Positions 1 through 6,266 of a DNA stretch of 16,736 nucleotides are shown piece by piece. The DNA comes from MB1-2 sp046566065. Lineage in GTDB: Bacteria; Actinomycetota; CADDZG01; WHSQ01. A model generated the notes under the pieces. The model was not told the origin of the DNA, searched no databases, and worked only from the letters and a program-made list of their open reading frames with translations. The position numbers and the translations under genes are program-made. How positions within the stretch are numbered: the stretch's first letter is position 1; every line of letters begins with the position of its first letter. The DNA lies in assembly GCA_046566065.1 (NCBI GenBank), contig JBKHXK010000043.1, positions 1 through 16,736 on the forward strand, written 5' to 3'.

Positions 1-76
1 GCCTGCGCATTCTACACAGCGCGTAGGGGTGGTCGTCAACCGGACCCGGCCCCCACTCCGGCCGACCCCAACGAGC

Positions 77-106
77 AAGAGGCCCCCGGGATCCCGGGGG
101 CCTCTT
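77..106. terminator. Perfect 30-bp palindrome, likely (bidirectional) terminator
   Basis: Positions 77-91 are perfectly complementary to 92-106 (aagaggcccccggga / tcccgggggcctctt), giving a GC-rich stem. A short T run follows on the plus strand. The stem starts about 29 bases past the stop of the leftward propeller gene, so it probably ends that transcript, and it could also end a rightward gene lying before the window. The U tract is poor on the minus strand. I saw nothing recognisable in bases 1-76. Confidence 0.75.
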
Positions 107-135
107 TGATGCATCTTGTCCTCTTTATATAGGGG

Positions 136-2085
136 CTACTGCGGGCCGGTGTACTTCAGGATGTAGAGACCGAAGTCGCGATCGCTGAAGAGGAGCAACG
201 GACGTCGCTTGCCCCTCTTGATCGTCTCCACTCCCCAGAAGTCGTTGCCGCCACGGTCGATGAAGTGCCCGGTCTCCCGGAAGCCCCCGGAGCCGAACCG
301 CGCCACCCGGGCGCCCGCGCCGTACCAGGAGAAGTAGGCCAGGTTCACCCCTCGCCTCTTGTCGGTCTCGACCTCGTGCACCGAGAGCACCGGTCCACCC
401 GCGCTCACAAGGGCTCGCTCTTTCGCTTCGTCGACCGTGTAGGTGTCGATCTCCTCGAGCGTGCTCGCGTTCAGGAGGTGCGCGTAGCCCCATCCGTCGA
501 ACGCAGCCACCGCACGGACGTCGGCCCCTTCGGTGCCGATCGCCGGCTCGTCGGCGCCCTCGTAGGTCGGGGTCTGCTCGAAGATCAGGTGGAAGGCGCG
601 GTGTCCCACACACACGGCATTGATCGTCGGGTCGAAAGCATGACCCTGACTGCCACACAGCTGGGCGTCGGGATTCTCGCCGGCTCCAGACCCCGCGTGG
701 TGGTTGGCGATGATGACTGCGTCGTAACCCTTCTGCTGGACCTCGTCGACCTTCAGCGAGAAGAAGCATGTGCCTCGGAGCGCCACTGCGATCCGCTCCT
801 CGCCCTCAGCCACATCTAGCGTCGAGGCGTCGGGGATGTCCTTGGCGGTGCCTGGATCGCTTTCGTCCTCCGGGGTCGCGGGATCGTCCTCGACCGCAGG
901 ACAGGCCGTGCCCACGTAAACGGTCGGACCGTTGATCTGGTCCTCGCCGGCGTACTCCTCGGAGATCGGAACCGTCCAGCCGAACTCGCTCGCGGCAAAC
1001 TCCTGGCCGGCGTTGGCGCCGCTCGTGATCTCGAACGGGTCGATCCTGAAGGCACCGAAGTCTTCACCCGTCCCTACGAAGAACCTGTTGTTCGAGCTCC
1101 ACGACCCCTGATGGGCATTGCCCTCGGGCGGCGAGAACTGCGGGAACTCGGGATCGTTGGTCGCGTAGTCGGAGTCGTCCAGGACCGTCGGGTTGGTCGG
1201 GTCGTCCACATCCAGCAGGACCCATCCGGCGTCCCAGTAGGAGATCATCGCTCGCCACTCGCCGCCGATCTTCTTCACCCAGAGGTCGTGCTGGTTCGGG
1301 TTGTCACCGAAGCCGAGCTGGGGGCTGATCGCGTCCGTCCACTCCGAGTAACCCGTCTCGCTGACGAGACGCGGCCGACGCGGGTTCGTGAGGTCCATCA
1401 CGTCGACGTCGAGGAAGCCCGCCTCGAAGTTGTCGGTCATGATCGCGTAGGCCTTGGCGCCATCGCTCCAGCCCATGACGCTGTGCACGTCGTTAGGAGC
1501 CTCCAGCGGGGTGGGGTCCTCTGGATCGTTCGCATCCGTGTCGCCCACGTTCTGGGCCAGCATCCTCGGCCGCGTGGGGTTGGTCACATCGACGACGCTG
1601 ATGCCGCCCTCGCCGAACCCATCGCACGATTCGTTGGAGAGGAGCAAGAGATCGCCCTTGAAACGCGGCGTGTTCACGCTGAAAGCGTGGATCCCCTCGC
1701 CGTTGCGGGCGTTGGTTTCGATGAAGGCAACCTTCTTGGGCGCCCGTGGGTTGCGCACGTCGACCACGTGTACCCCAAGGCGACCTGCGCCACCGCGCTC
1801 CTCACACTCCGCATAGTCCGTACCCACGTAGGCGTAGCCCTTGTGGGCATCCACGTCCGTGATCGAACTGTTCACTCCTCGAGAGAGATCGAGGTCGCCT
1901 AGCTTGCGCATGTTCTCGCGACTGGCCGGCAGATGACCTTCGTCGTGCTGGAAGGTCTGAGCACCCATCTCCCGGCCATCGACCGGGTCGTACGTCCATC
2001 GCTTCGGGCCTGCACTAGCGACTCCCATGGAAGCCACCAGCCCTGCAGCGGCAAAAGCCGCTATGACGCGCTTACTCAAGACCAC
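136..2085 (-). CDS. Secreted LVIVD-repeat beta-propeller protein with an inserted PA domain
   Basis: A 649-residue exported protein. Residues 1-25 form a signal peptide (basic start, Ala/Val-rich core, cleavage near ASA). At least four LVIVD-type blade motifs are visible: VHVVDVRNPRAPKKV (about 105-119), ISVVDVTNPTRPRML (162-176), VDVMDLTNPRRPRLV (227-241) and WVLLDVDDPTNPTVL (288-302). More propeller sequence follows at the C-terminus (FDGWGYAHLLNA, SVHEVETD, DRDFGLYILKY). Residues about 385-525 look like a protease-associated (PA) domain inserted in the propeller (RGTCFFSLKVDEVQQKGYDAVIIANH lies near 437-462), with several Cys. Such proteins are common in actinobacterial genomes. The role is probably extracellular binding, and no catalytic residues are seen. 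The start is uncertain: the GTG at 2083-2085 has AGGGG abutting it, whereas a TTG six bases inside (2077-2079) has AGGGGG at a normal 5-base spacing and keeps the signal peptide. Confidence 0.88.
   Translation of the reverse strand: MVLSKRVIAAFAAAGLVASMGVASAGPKRWTYDPVDGREMGAQTFQHDEGHLPASRENMRKLGDLDLSRGVNSSITDVDAHKGYAYVGTDYAECEERGGAGRLGVHVVDVRNPRAPKKVAFIETNARNGEGIHAFSVNTPRFKGDLLLLSNESCDGFGEGGISVVDVTNPTRPRMLAQNVGDTDANDPEDPTPLEAPNDVHSVMGWSDGAKAYAIMTDNFEAGFLDVDVMDLTNPRRPRLVSETGYSEWTDAISPQLGFGDNPNQHDLWVKKIGGEWRAMISYWDAGWVLLDVDDPTNPTVLDDSDYATNDPEFPQFSPPEGNAHQGSWSSNNRFFVGTGEDFGAFRIDPFEITSGANAGQEFAASEFGWTVPISEEYAGEDQINGPTVYVGTACPAVEDDPATPEDESDPGTAKDIPDASTLDVAEGEERIAVALRGTCFFSLKVDEVQQKGYDAVIIANHHAGSGAGENPDAQLCGSQGHAFDPTINAVCVGHRAFHLIFEQTPTYEGADEPAIGTEGADVRAVAAFDGWGYAHLLNASTLEEIDTYTVDEAKERALVSAGGPVLSVHEVETDKRRGVNLAYFSWYGAGARVARFGSGGFRETGHFIDRGGNDFWGVETIKRGKRRPLLLFSDRDFGLYILKYTGPQ
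511..933 (-). other. PA-domain insert inside the LVIVD propeller gene
   Basis: This segment encodes about residues 385-525 of the propeller protein. It resembles the PA domain found in secreted peptidases and sorting receptors: a Cys-bearing beta strand (RGTCFF), the helix KVDEVQQKGYDAV and the strand VIIANHH. An acidic Asp/Glu/Pro loop (about 397-430) precedes it. Propeller-like sequence resumes afterwards at AAFDGWGYAHLL, so this is an insertion and not a C-terminal fusion. The boundaries are approximate. Confidence 0.65.
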
Positions 2086-2096
2086 CCCCTGTGGGA

Positions 2097-2120
2097 ATGG
2101 GGCCCCCTCGGGGGGCCCAT
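2097..2120 (-). promoter_or_regulatory. GC-rich hairpin in the 5' leader of the propeller gene
   Basis: The arms ATGGGGCCCCC and GGGGGGCCCAT pair around a 2-base centre with one mismatch. The hairpin begins 11 bases upstream of the annotated GTG and lies between the predicted promoter (2135-2164) and the SD, so it would be in the mRNA leader. It could affect initiation or mRNA stability. No U tract follows, so it is not an obvious terminator. Confidence 0.45.
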
Positions 2121-2134
2121 CAACGTGACCACGC

Positions 2135-2164
2135 AGAGTAGTCGCTCTCCTACCGCAGAGTCAA
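2135..2164 (-). promoter_or_regulatory. Putative housekeeping sigma promoter for the propeller gene
   Basis: On the minus strand, TTGACT (2159-2164) and TACTCT (2135-2140) are 18 bases apart. This fits a -35 TTGACN and an actinobacterial -10 TANNNT. It would give a leader of roughly 40 bases before the start of the leftward propeller gene, containing the hairpin at 2097-2120. The call rests on motif match alone. Confidence 0.5.
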
Positions 2165-2342
2165 CGCGATGGCATCCCACGTGCCTCTCCGGAGTATCCG
2201 AGTTAACTTTTTTCAGACCTCCGATAGTCATCCAAGGACATCGTCCGGCCCGATCCGCGACGCGCTTGCGGGGTTATGTCCGAAATGTCATGGCACGGGT
2301 GGCCCAGAAGTGCATAGACCTTTCTAACTAGAGAGGCTTAGT

Positions 2343-2370
2343 TAAAGCCCCTACGGGGCGCTGCCGATAC
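2343..2370 (+). promoter_or_regulatory. Putative sigma-28 (FliA/SigD/WhiG-type) promoter
   Basis: TAAA (2343-2346, followed by G) and GCCGATAC (2363-2370) are 16 bases apart. The family consensus is TAAA, about 15 bases, then GCCGATAA, so both boxes match almost perfectly. Transcription would start near 2377, about 40 bases before the ATG at 2416, with an AGGAGG SD at 2400-2405. The spacer contains a small hairpin (GCCCC-TAC-GGGGC, 2347-2359). This would put the EF-hand protein and the following diguanylate cyclase under an alternative sigma factor. I found no second match in the window. The rest of the 330-bp gap (2086-2415) holds only the leftward promoter and hairpin and a weak dyad near 2319-2336. 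Confidence 0.6.
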
Positions 2371-2415
2371 CTGGATGGATAGAACTGGGCATCCTGCGGA
2401 GGAGGAACCACCTTG

Positions 2416-3261
2416 ATGGAGCGGATGGGACGCAAGCGAGCACTGCTCGGCCTGACCATCATGGCGGTCGGGGCGTTGACGATCCTTGCCCCCGCCTCGG
2501 CCTTTGCCCAGAGCGTCCCCGACGTGACCGACCCCGTTGGTTCGACCGTCGACACGGTCACCGGTGGCGGAGGGGGCAGCAGCGAAACTGGAAGCGGCGG
2601 TGGAGGCGGCGTGACCGACACCGTCACAGACCCCGTCACCGACACCGTAGACAAAACGACCGGGACGGTCGGTGGCGTGGTGGACAACACCGGCGGCACG
2701 GTCGATAACGTGGCCCCCGGCGCACCGGTCGGCGACGCGAAGAAGACCGTCGACGAGGTCGGCCAGCGCACCGAAGACACCGTGTCCGGCACCGTCGGAA
2801 GCGTGCAGGAGGGCGCCGGCAACCTCGGCGGAGAGGTCCTCAGTCCCGTTCTGAACGCGAAGAGCCCTAGGAACCCGGATCGGGACGGCGACGGCAAGGT
2901 CTCGAAGAACGAGCGCATCGCGGCCGCCCAGCAGAGGAAGCAGGCGATCGAGAACGCTGCTGCAGAACGCACACAGCGGTCCGCAGCCGAAGCGAAGGAT
3001 CGCTCGCTTGCCGCCCTCGAGAAGAACCGCCGGGCCCAGGGCAGCACTCCGGCCCCCTCGATCGCTCCCCCGCCTCGTGAGACCTTCCTCACTCAGCTTG
3101 CGGACGCAGCGGTAGAAGCCACGAAGAAACTTGCCTTTCCCCTTGGTCTTGCCCTTATGGTGGGTGCGTTCCTGATGGTTCAGGGACGGATCGACCGAAA
3201 GGACGCCAAGCTGGCTCTTGCACCGATCGACTCGGAACAAGACCTACTCAGCTTTCAGTGA
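2416..3261 (+). CDS. Exported single-pass membrane protein with Thr/Val/Asp repeats and an EF-hand loop
   Basis: A 281-residue protein with the ATG at 2416. A TTG at 2413 is an alternative start, and AGGAGG at 2400-2405 serves either. Residues 1-31 are a signal peptide ending ASAFAQ. Residues about 33-100 are low complexity, with repeated TDPV/TDTV/STVDTV units and two Gly runs. Residues 155-166 (DRDGDGKVSKNE) match a canonical calcium-binding loop, with acidic residues at positions 1, 3, 5 and 12 and Gly at 6. A charged Ala/Glu/Arg helix (about 167-207, possibly coiled coil) and a Pro-rich linker follow. A transmembrane helix lies at about 238-257, then a short tail ending in DSEQDLLSF. The bulk should be outside the cell and the tail inside. 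Its stop overlaps the start of the diguanylate cyclase (GTGA), so the two are translationally coupled. It may be a calcium-sensing or structural partner of the cyclase, which is inference. No named family was recognised. Confidence 0.85.
   Translation: MERMGRKRALLGLTIMAVGALTILAPASAFAQSVPDVTDPVGSTVDTVTGGGGGSSETGSGGGGGVTDTVTDPVTDTVDKTTGTVGGVVDNTGGTVDNVAPGAPVGDAKKTVDEVGQRTEDTVSGTVGSVQEGAGNLGGEVLSPVLNAKSPRNPDRDGDGKVSKNERIAAAQQRKQAIENAAAERTQRSAAEAKDRSLAALEKNRRAQGSTPAPSIAPPPRETFLTQLADAAVEATKKLAFPLGLALMVGAFLMVQGRIDRKDAKLALAPIDSEQDLLSFQ
2512..2712 (+). repeat. Degenerate in-frame repeats encoding TVD/TDPV/TDTV units
   Basis: The codons for residues about 33-99 repeat variants of accgacaccgt, accgaccccgt and accgtcgacac, with two Gly-codon runs between. 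The repeats translate to DVTDPVGSTVDTV, VTDTVTDPVTDTVDK and similar. They probably form an extended extracellular stalk and could vary in length between strains by slippage or recombination. Confidence 0.7.
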
Positions 3262-4856
3262 GCACAAGCTCCGCAACGCAGGGAGCGCGGCCTCAGACGA
3301 GTGAGCTGGTCTCCCTTGCAGAGCGCATGGGGTACCTGCAGGCTCTGCGGGTCGCGTTCGCCCTTGTAGTCCTCGCCTCCGCGGTCTTCGCCGCACAGGT
3401 CATCGGCGCATCGCTGGCCGATGTCGTGCTCTTCACGGCGGCTTACCTCCTGCTCTCGGCGACGGCAGAGGGCCTTCGCAGGATGGGCAAGGGCCGCGGG
3501 CTTGCGATCGTCGGAGGAATGCTCCTGGTCGACGGTATCTACCTCGCCTGGACGTCGTACGCCACCGGCGGCAGCGATAGCCCGCTCCGCTTCCTGCTCT
3601 ATCTCCACCTGATCGCGGTCACTCTGCTGGCGTCGTACCGAACCGGCTTGAAGATCGCTCTGTGGCACTCACTGCTCTTCTTCGTCGTCTTCTATTCGCA
3701 GGCCGCGGGGATCCTCGATCCGGTCGAAGATGCCGCCGCTAACGGGTCCCTCGAGGCCTCTTCCGTCTTCCGGGTGCTGACCTTCTTCATCTTCGCCTTG
3801 GGCACCGCGGTCTTCTCCTCGATCAACGAGCGTGAGCTGCGGAGGAGAAAGCTCGACGCCGAGGCGATGAACCACATGGCAGGCGAGCTGGAGAACGCGA
3901 GCGAGCCCCAAGAGGTGGCCGAGGTGCTCCTCAACAACGTGTGCGAGGCGTTCGGGTTCAAGCGCGGCGTCGTGGTTGCGGCCCCCGACGGCGGCGCGCC
4001 CGGCCTCATGGCCTTCCGGGGGCCGGGAGAACCGGCCGAGACCAAGCCCGGCGTCGACGCGGTCGTGAGGCGCGCCTGGGAAGCCAGGGAGACCGTTCTG
4101 GTCAAGCAGCTGGACCCCGAAGCCGACCCGCTCCTGACGGCTCTGCTGCCCTTCGCCCGCAATCTCGTGGTCACTCCCCTGTTCGCCGAAGGCCAGCCCC
4201 TTGGCGTCCTGGTCGTAGAGCACGTCCCCGGCAGCGGCTCGCGGATCGAACGGCGCGTGGTGGACATGGTCAACCAGTTCGCTTCGCACGCCTCTCTCGC
4301 CCTCCGCAACGGCTGGCTGCTCCAGCAGGTGCAGCGGATGGCGGACACCGACGCCCTGACCGGTGTATCGAACCGCCGCACCTTCGAGCAAGTGCTCGAG
4401 CGCGAGCTGTCGCGCGCCGAGCGGAACGGCGAACAGGTCACCTTGATGATGGTCGACATCGACCACTTCAAGTCGGTGAACGACACGCACGGTCACCAGA
4501 TGGGCGACGAGGTGCTGAAGAAGGTTGCCGCCACTCTCGTTACCGGCTGTCGTGACTTCGATGTCCCGGCCAGGTACGGCGGCGAGGAGTTCGCCGTGAT
4601 CCTGCCCTCGTGCTCTTCGAAGGAGTCGCTGGTCGTTGCGGAGCGCCTTCGCAGAGCCATCGGCGAAGCAGATAACCCCGTCCCCATCACGGCCAGCGCG
4701 GGGGTCGCCACCTTCCCGACCCACGCAGGCGATCCCGCCAAGCTGATAGCAGCTGCCGACGAGGCTCTCTACGAATCCAAGCGGGCGGGTCGCGATCGGG
4801 TCACGAGATCTCGCCGGCGCGCCTCGACCAAGACGAACGTCCCCACCGGAAGCTAG
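3258..4856 (+). CDS. Membrane GAF-GGDEF diguanylate cyclase
   Basis: A 532-residue enzyme that should make cyclic di-GMP from two GTP at the inner face of the membrane. Six hydrophobic segments lie at about 28-50, 53-73, 80-98, 110-128, 131-152 and 168-189. A linker helix follows, then a GAF-like domain (about 205-350) and a GGDEF domain (about 355-515). The active site RYGGEEF is intact (GGEEF 441-445), as is the metal-binding VDIDHFKSVND (Asp400 region). An inhibitory I-site RDFD (432-435) sits exactly five residues before GGEEF, so feedback inhibition by product is expected. The GTG start overlaps the preceding stop by 4 bases and has no SD of its own, which implies translational coupling to the EF-hand protein. 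The stop overlaps that of the convergent peptide deformylase gene through a shared CTAG. No EAL or HD-GYP hydrolase is present nearby. Confidence 0.95.
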   Translation: MSTSSATQGARPQTSELVSLAERMGYLQALRVAFALVVLASAVFAAQVIGASLADVVLFTAAYLLLSATAEGLRRMGKGRGLAIVGGMLLVDGIYLAWTSYATGGSDSPLRFLLYLHLIAVTLLASYRTGLKIALWHSLLFFVVFYSQAAGILDPVEDAAANGSLEASSVFRVLTFFIFALGTAVFSSINERELRRRKLDAEAMNHMAGELENASEPQEVAEVLLNNVCEAFGFKRGVVVAAPDGGAPGLMAFRGPGEPAETKPGVDAVVRRAWEARETVLVKQLDPEADPLLTALLPFARNLVVTPLFAEGQPLGVLVVEHVPGSGSRIERRVVDMVNQFASHASLALRNGWLLQQVQRMADTDALTGVSNRRTFEQVLERELSRAERNGEQVTLMMVDIDHFKSVNDTHGHQMGDEVLKKVAATLVTGCRDFDVPARYGGEEFAVILPSCSSKESLVVAERLRRAIGEADNPVPITASAGVATFPTHAGDPAKLIAAADEALYESKRAGRDRVTRSRRRASTKTNVPTGS

Positions 4857-5350
4857 CGGTAGACCTTTCGAGCGAAGACGTCGTTCTCGAGAGACGCGAC
4901 CCGGTCCAAGATCAGCAGTCCGTCTAGGTGGTCGATCTCGTGCTGGAAGGCACGAGCCTCGAACCCGTCCGTCGCGATGACCAGCGTCTCGCCGGCCGGA
5001 GAGCGACCCTGAACGACGATCTGGGTCGCTCGGGCCACGTTCGCGGTCAGGTCCGGCACGCTCATGCATCCCTCACGACCCACCTGTCTGCCCGTCGACT
5101 CGACGATCACGGGGTCGAACATCACGACGAGGCCATGGACGGTGGTTGCCTTCGGATGAGAGGAGACATCTAGAGCGAAGGCCCTTCGGGAGACCCCGAT
5201 CTGAGGGGCGGCCAGCCCCACGCACGCCGGCGATGCGCGCATCGTGTCGACGAGGTCCTCGGCCAGCGCAGCGTCGAGGGCATCTCCCACCGGTTCCGCC
5301 GAAACCTTGAGGACGCGTTCGGGGATGCGCAATACGGGCCGGACGCTCAA
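4853..5350 (-). CDS. def: Peptide deformylase
   Basis: A 165-residue metalloenzyme that removes the formyl group from the N-terminal Met of new proteins. All three family motifs are present: CVGLAAPQIG (43-52, with Cys where Gly is usual at the first position), EGCMSVP (93-99; Cys95 binds metal) and QHEIDHL (136-142; His137 and His141 bind metal, Glu138 is catalytic). The start is TTG at 5348-5350, chosen because GAGGGG (5357-5362) lies six bases upstream. That SD overlaps the stop of the upstream ACT gene, and only 10 bases separate the two genes, so they form an operon. No methionyl-tRNA formyltransferase or priA neighbour is seen. Confidence 0.95.
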   Translation of the reverse strand: MSVRPVLRIPERVLKVSAEPVGDALDAALAEDLVDTMRASPACVGLAAPQIGVSRRAFALDVSSHPKATTVHGLVVMFDPVIVESTGRQVGREGCMSVPDLTANVARATQIVVQGRSPAGETLVIATDGFEARAFQHEIDHLDGLLILDRVASLENDVFARKVYR

Positions 5351-5360
5351 TCAGTTCCCC

Positions 5361-5888
5361 TCAGAGAACATCTGGGCCGATTGGATGAACGCTGACGTCC
5401 ATCCCGAGCTCCGCGCGCAGGCGGTCGAGCCGCGCTTCGAGCTCGTCGTCGGCGACGACTTCCAGCATCAGCGCGTACACGGGCTGGCTTTCTGAGCCGA
5501 TCACGCGGGAGCTGAGTGCCGTGATGTTGATCCCAGAGGAAGCCAGCTCCGCCGCGACGCGATAGACGATCCCGGGTTGGTCGGCCCCGTACACAGAGAC
5601 CATGTGGGTTGCGGTATCCACCTGCAGGACGGCTTCATCGACCGAGCGAGCCGTGATGCTTAGGGCAAGCTCCTCTGCGACCGTCGCGAGCTTCGCCTCG
5701 AGCTCCGGAGCAGAGAGCTCGCCCGGTGCCGACACGATCAGCATCATCGAGAAGTGGCCACGGAGGATCGTCGAGCTGGCGTCCTCGAGGTTGCAGCCAC
5801 TCTCGTACAGCAAGCGGGTGACGCCCGCCACGATGCCGGGCCGGTCGTTGCCGACGACCGTGACGGCTACCAGATTGCGGTCTGACAT
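5361..5888 (-). CDS. GcvR-like double-ACT domain protein
   Basis: A 175-residue cytoplasmic protein with two tandem ACT domains: about 5-78 (VTVVGNDRPGIVAGVTRLL) and about 93-170 (MVSVYGADQPGIVYRVAAEL). The paired DRPGIV and DQPGIV loops are typical of amino-acid-binding ACT domains. The length and layout match the GcvR family, which in E. coli represses the glycine cleavage system. The ligand and target here are unknown, and no gcv gene is in the window. It heads a two-gene operon with def. No SD precedes the ATG, but a TACTGT -10 box lies seven bases before it, so the mRNA may be leaderless. Confidence 0.85.
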   Translation of the reverse strand: MSDRNLVAVTVVGNDRPGIVAGVTRLLYESGCNLEDASSTILRGHFSMMLIVSAPGELSAPELEAKLATVAEELALSITARSVDEAVLQVDTATHMVSVYGADQPGIVYRVAAELASSGINITALSSRVIGSESQPVYALMLEVVADDELEARLDRLRAELGMDVSVHPIGPDVL

Positions 5889-5895
5889 GCGTGGG

Positions 5896-5901
5896 ACAGT
5901 A
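5896..5901 (-). promoter_or_regulatory. Putative -10 box for leaderless transcription of the ACT gene
   Basis: On the minus strand TACTGT fits TANNNT and ends seven bases before the ATG, so transcription would begin at or next to the A of the start codon. No SD is present. No convincing -35 was found (GAGAGT is at 17-base spacing). Leaderless genes of this form are frequent in Actinomycetota. Confidence 0.45.
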
Positions 5902-5960
5902 ACCGAGCTCCCAACGGGACTCTCAGGATCGGCCTGCCGGAAAGGTGCGTCTCCTCGCCA

Positions 5961-5986
5961 GTGACCGGATCGGGGGCCGGGTCACC
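5961..5986 (-). terminator. Hairpin after the acidic lipoprotein gene
   Basis: The arms gtgaccgg and ccgggtcac pair with one bulged base around an 8-9 base loop. The hairpin begins two bases after the lipoprotein stop. There is no clear U tract in the leftward direction, so this could be a factor-assisted terminator or a 3' stabilising stem. Confidence 0.45.
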
Positions 5987-5988
5987 GC

Positions 5989-6210
5989 CTACTCGTCGTC
6001 GTCCTCCTCTTCGCCTCCACCCTGCTCGTCCGCGTCGACGTCGACGTCCGTGTCAACGCCACCCTCGCCCTCGCCGTCCTCGACCTCGCCGCCTCCGTCT
6101 CCGTCGATGTTGGCTTCACAGGCGACCCCGCCCAACGAGGCGAAAGCGAGTAGCAACGCCGCCAACCAACGGGACAGACGCTTCTGGCTGAGCATCTCTT
6201 CTCTGGACAT
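5989..6210 (-). CDS. Small, extremely acidic lipoprotein
   Basis: A 73-residue protein that starts at the ATG of MSREEML, chosen because AGGAGG lies four bases upstream. A longer frame starting at 6546 is open but overlaps the hydrolase gene. Residues about 12-31 are a hydrophobic export signal ending in GGVAC, an acceptable lipobox with Cys31 as the lipid-anchored residue. The mature part of about 43 residues is almost entirely Asp, Glu, Gly and Val (VDTDVDVDAD, ending EEEDDDE). It is probably a surface-tethered polyanion that could bind calcium or other cations, which is inference. It lies 56 bases downstream of the secreted hydrolase gene on the same strand, probably co-transcribed, with a hairpin between them. 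No homologous family was recognised. Confidence 0.75.
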   Translation of the reverse strand: MSREEMLSQKRLSRWLAALLLAFASLGGVACEANIDGDGGGEVEDGEGEGGVDTDVDVDADEQGGGEEEDDDE

Positions 6211-6226
6211 GACGCCTCCTTGGCTC

Positions 6227-6263
6227 GGGGTTGCTTCACCCCTACCCTCCGGAGTCGTCCGGA
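6227..6263 (-). promoter_or_regulatory. Two small hairpins between the hydrolase and lipoprotein genes
   Basis: TCCGGA repeats at 6248-6253 and 6258-6263 can pair around a 4-base loop. ggggt (6227-6231) pairs with acccc (6238-6242) just upstream of the lipoprotein SD. Together they fill the 56-base gap and may moderate read-through or translation. Neither has a U tract. Confidence 0.3.
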
Positions 6264-6266
6264 AAC

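Noticed and set aside
265..1902. Long plus-strand frames opposite the propeller gene
   Set aside because: They are antisense shadows with no SD, no recognisable motifs, and atypical residue composition.
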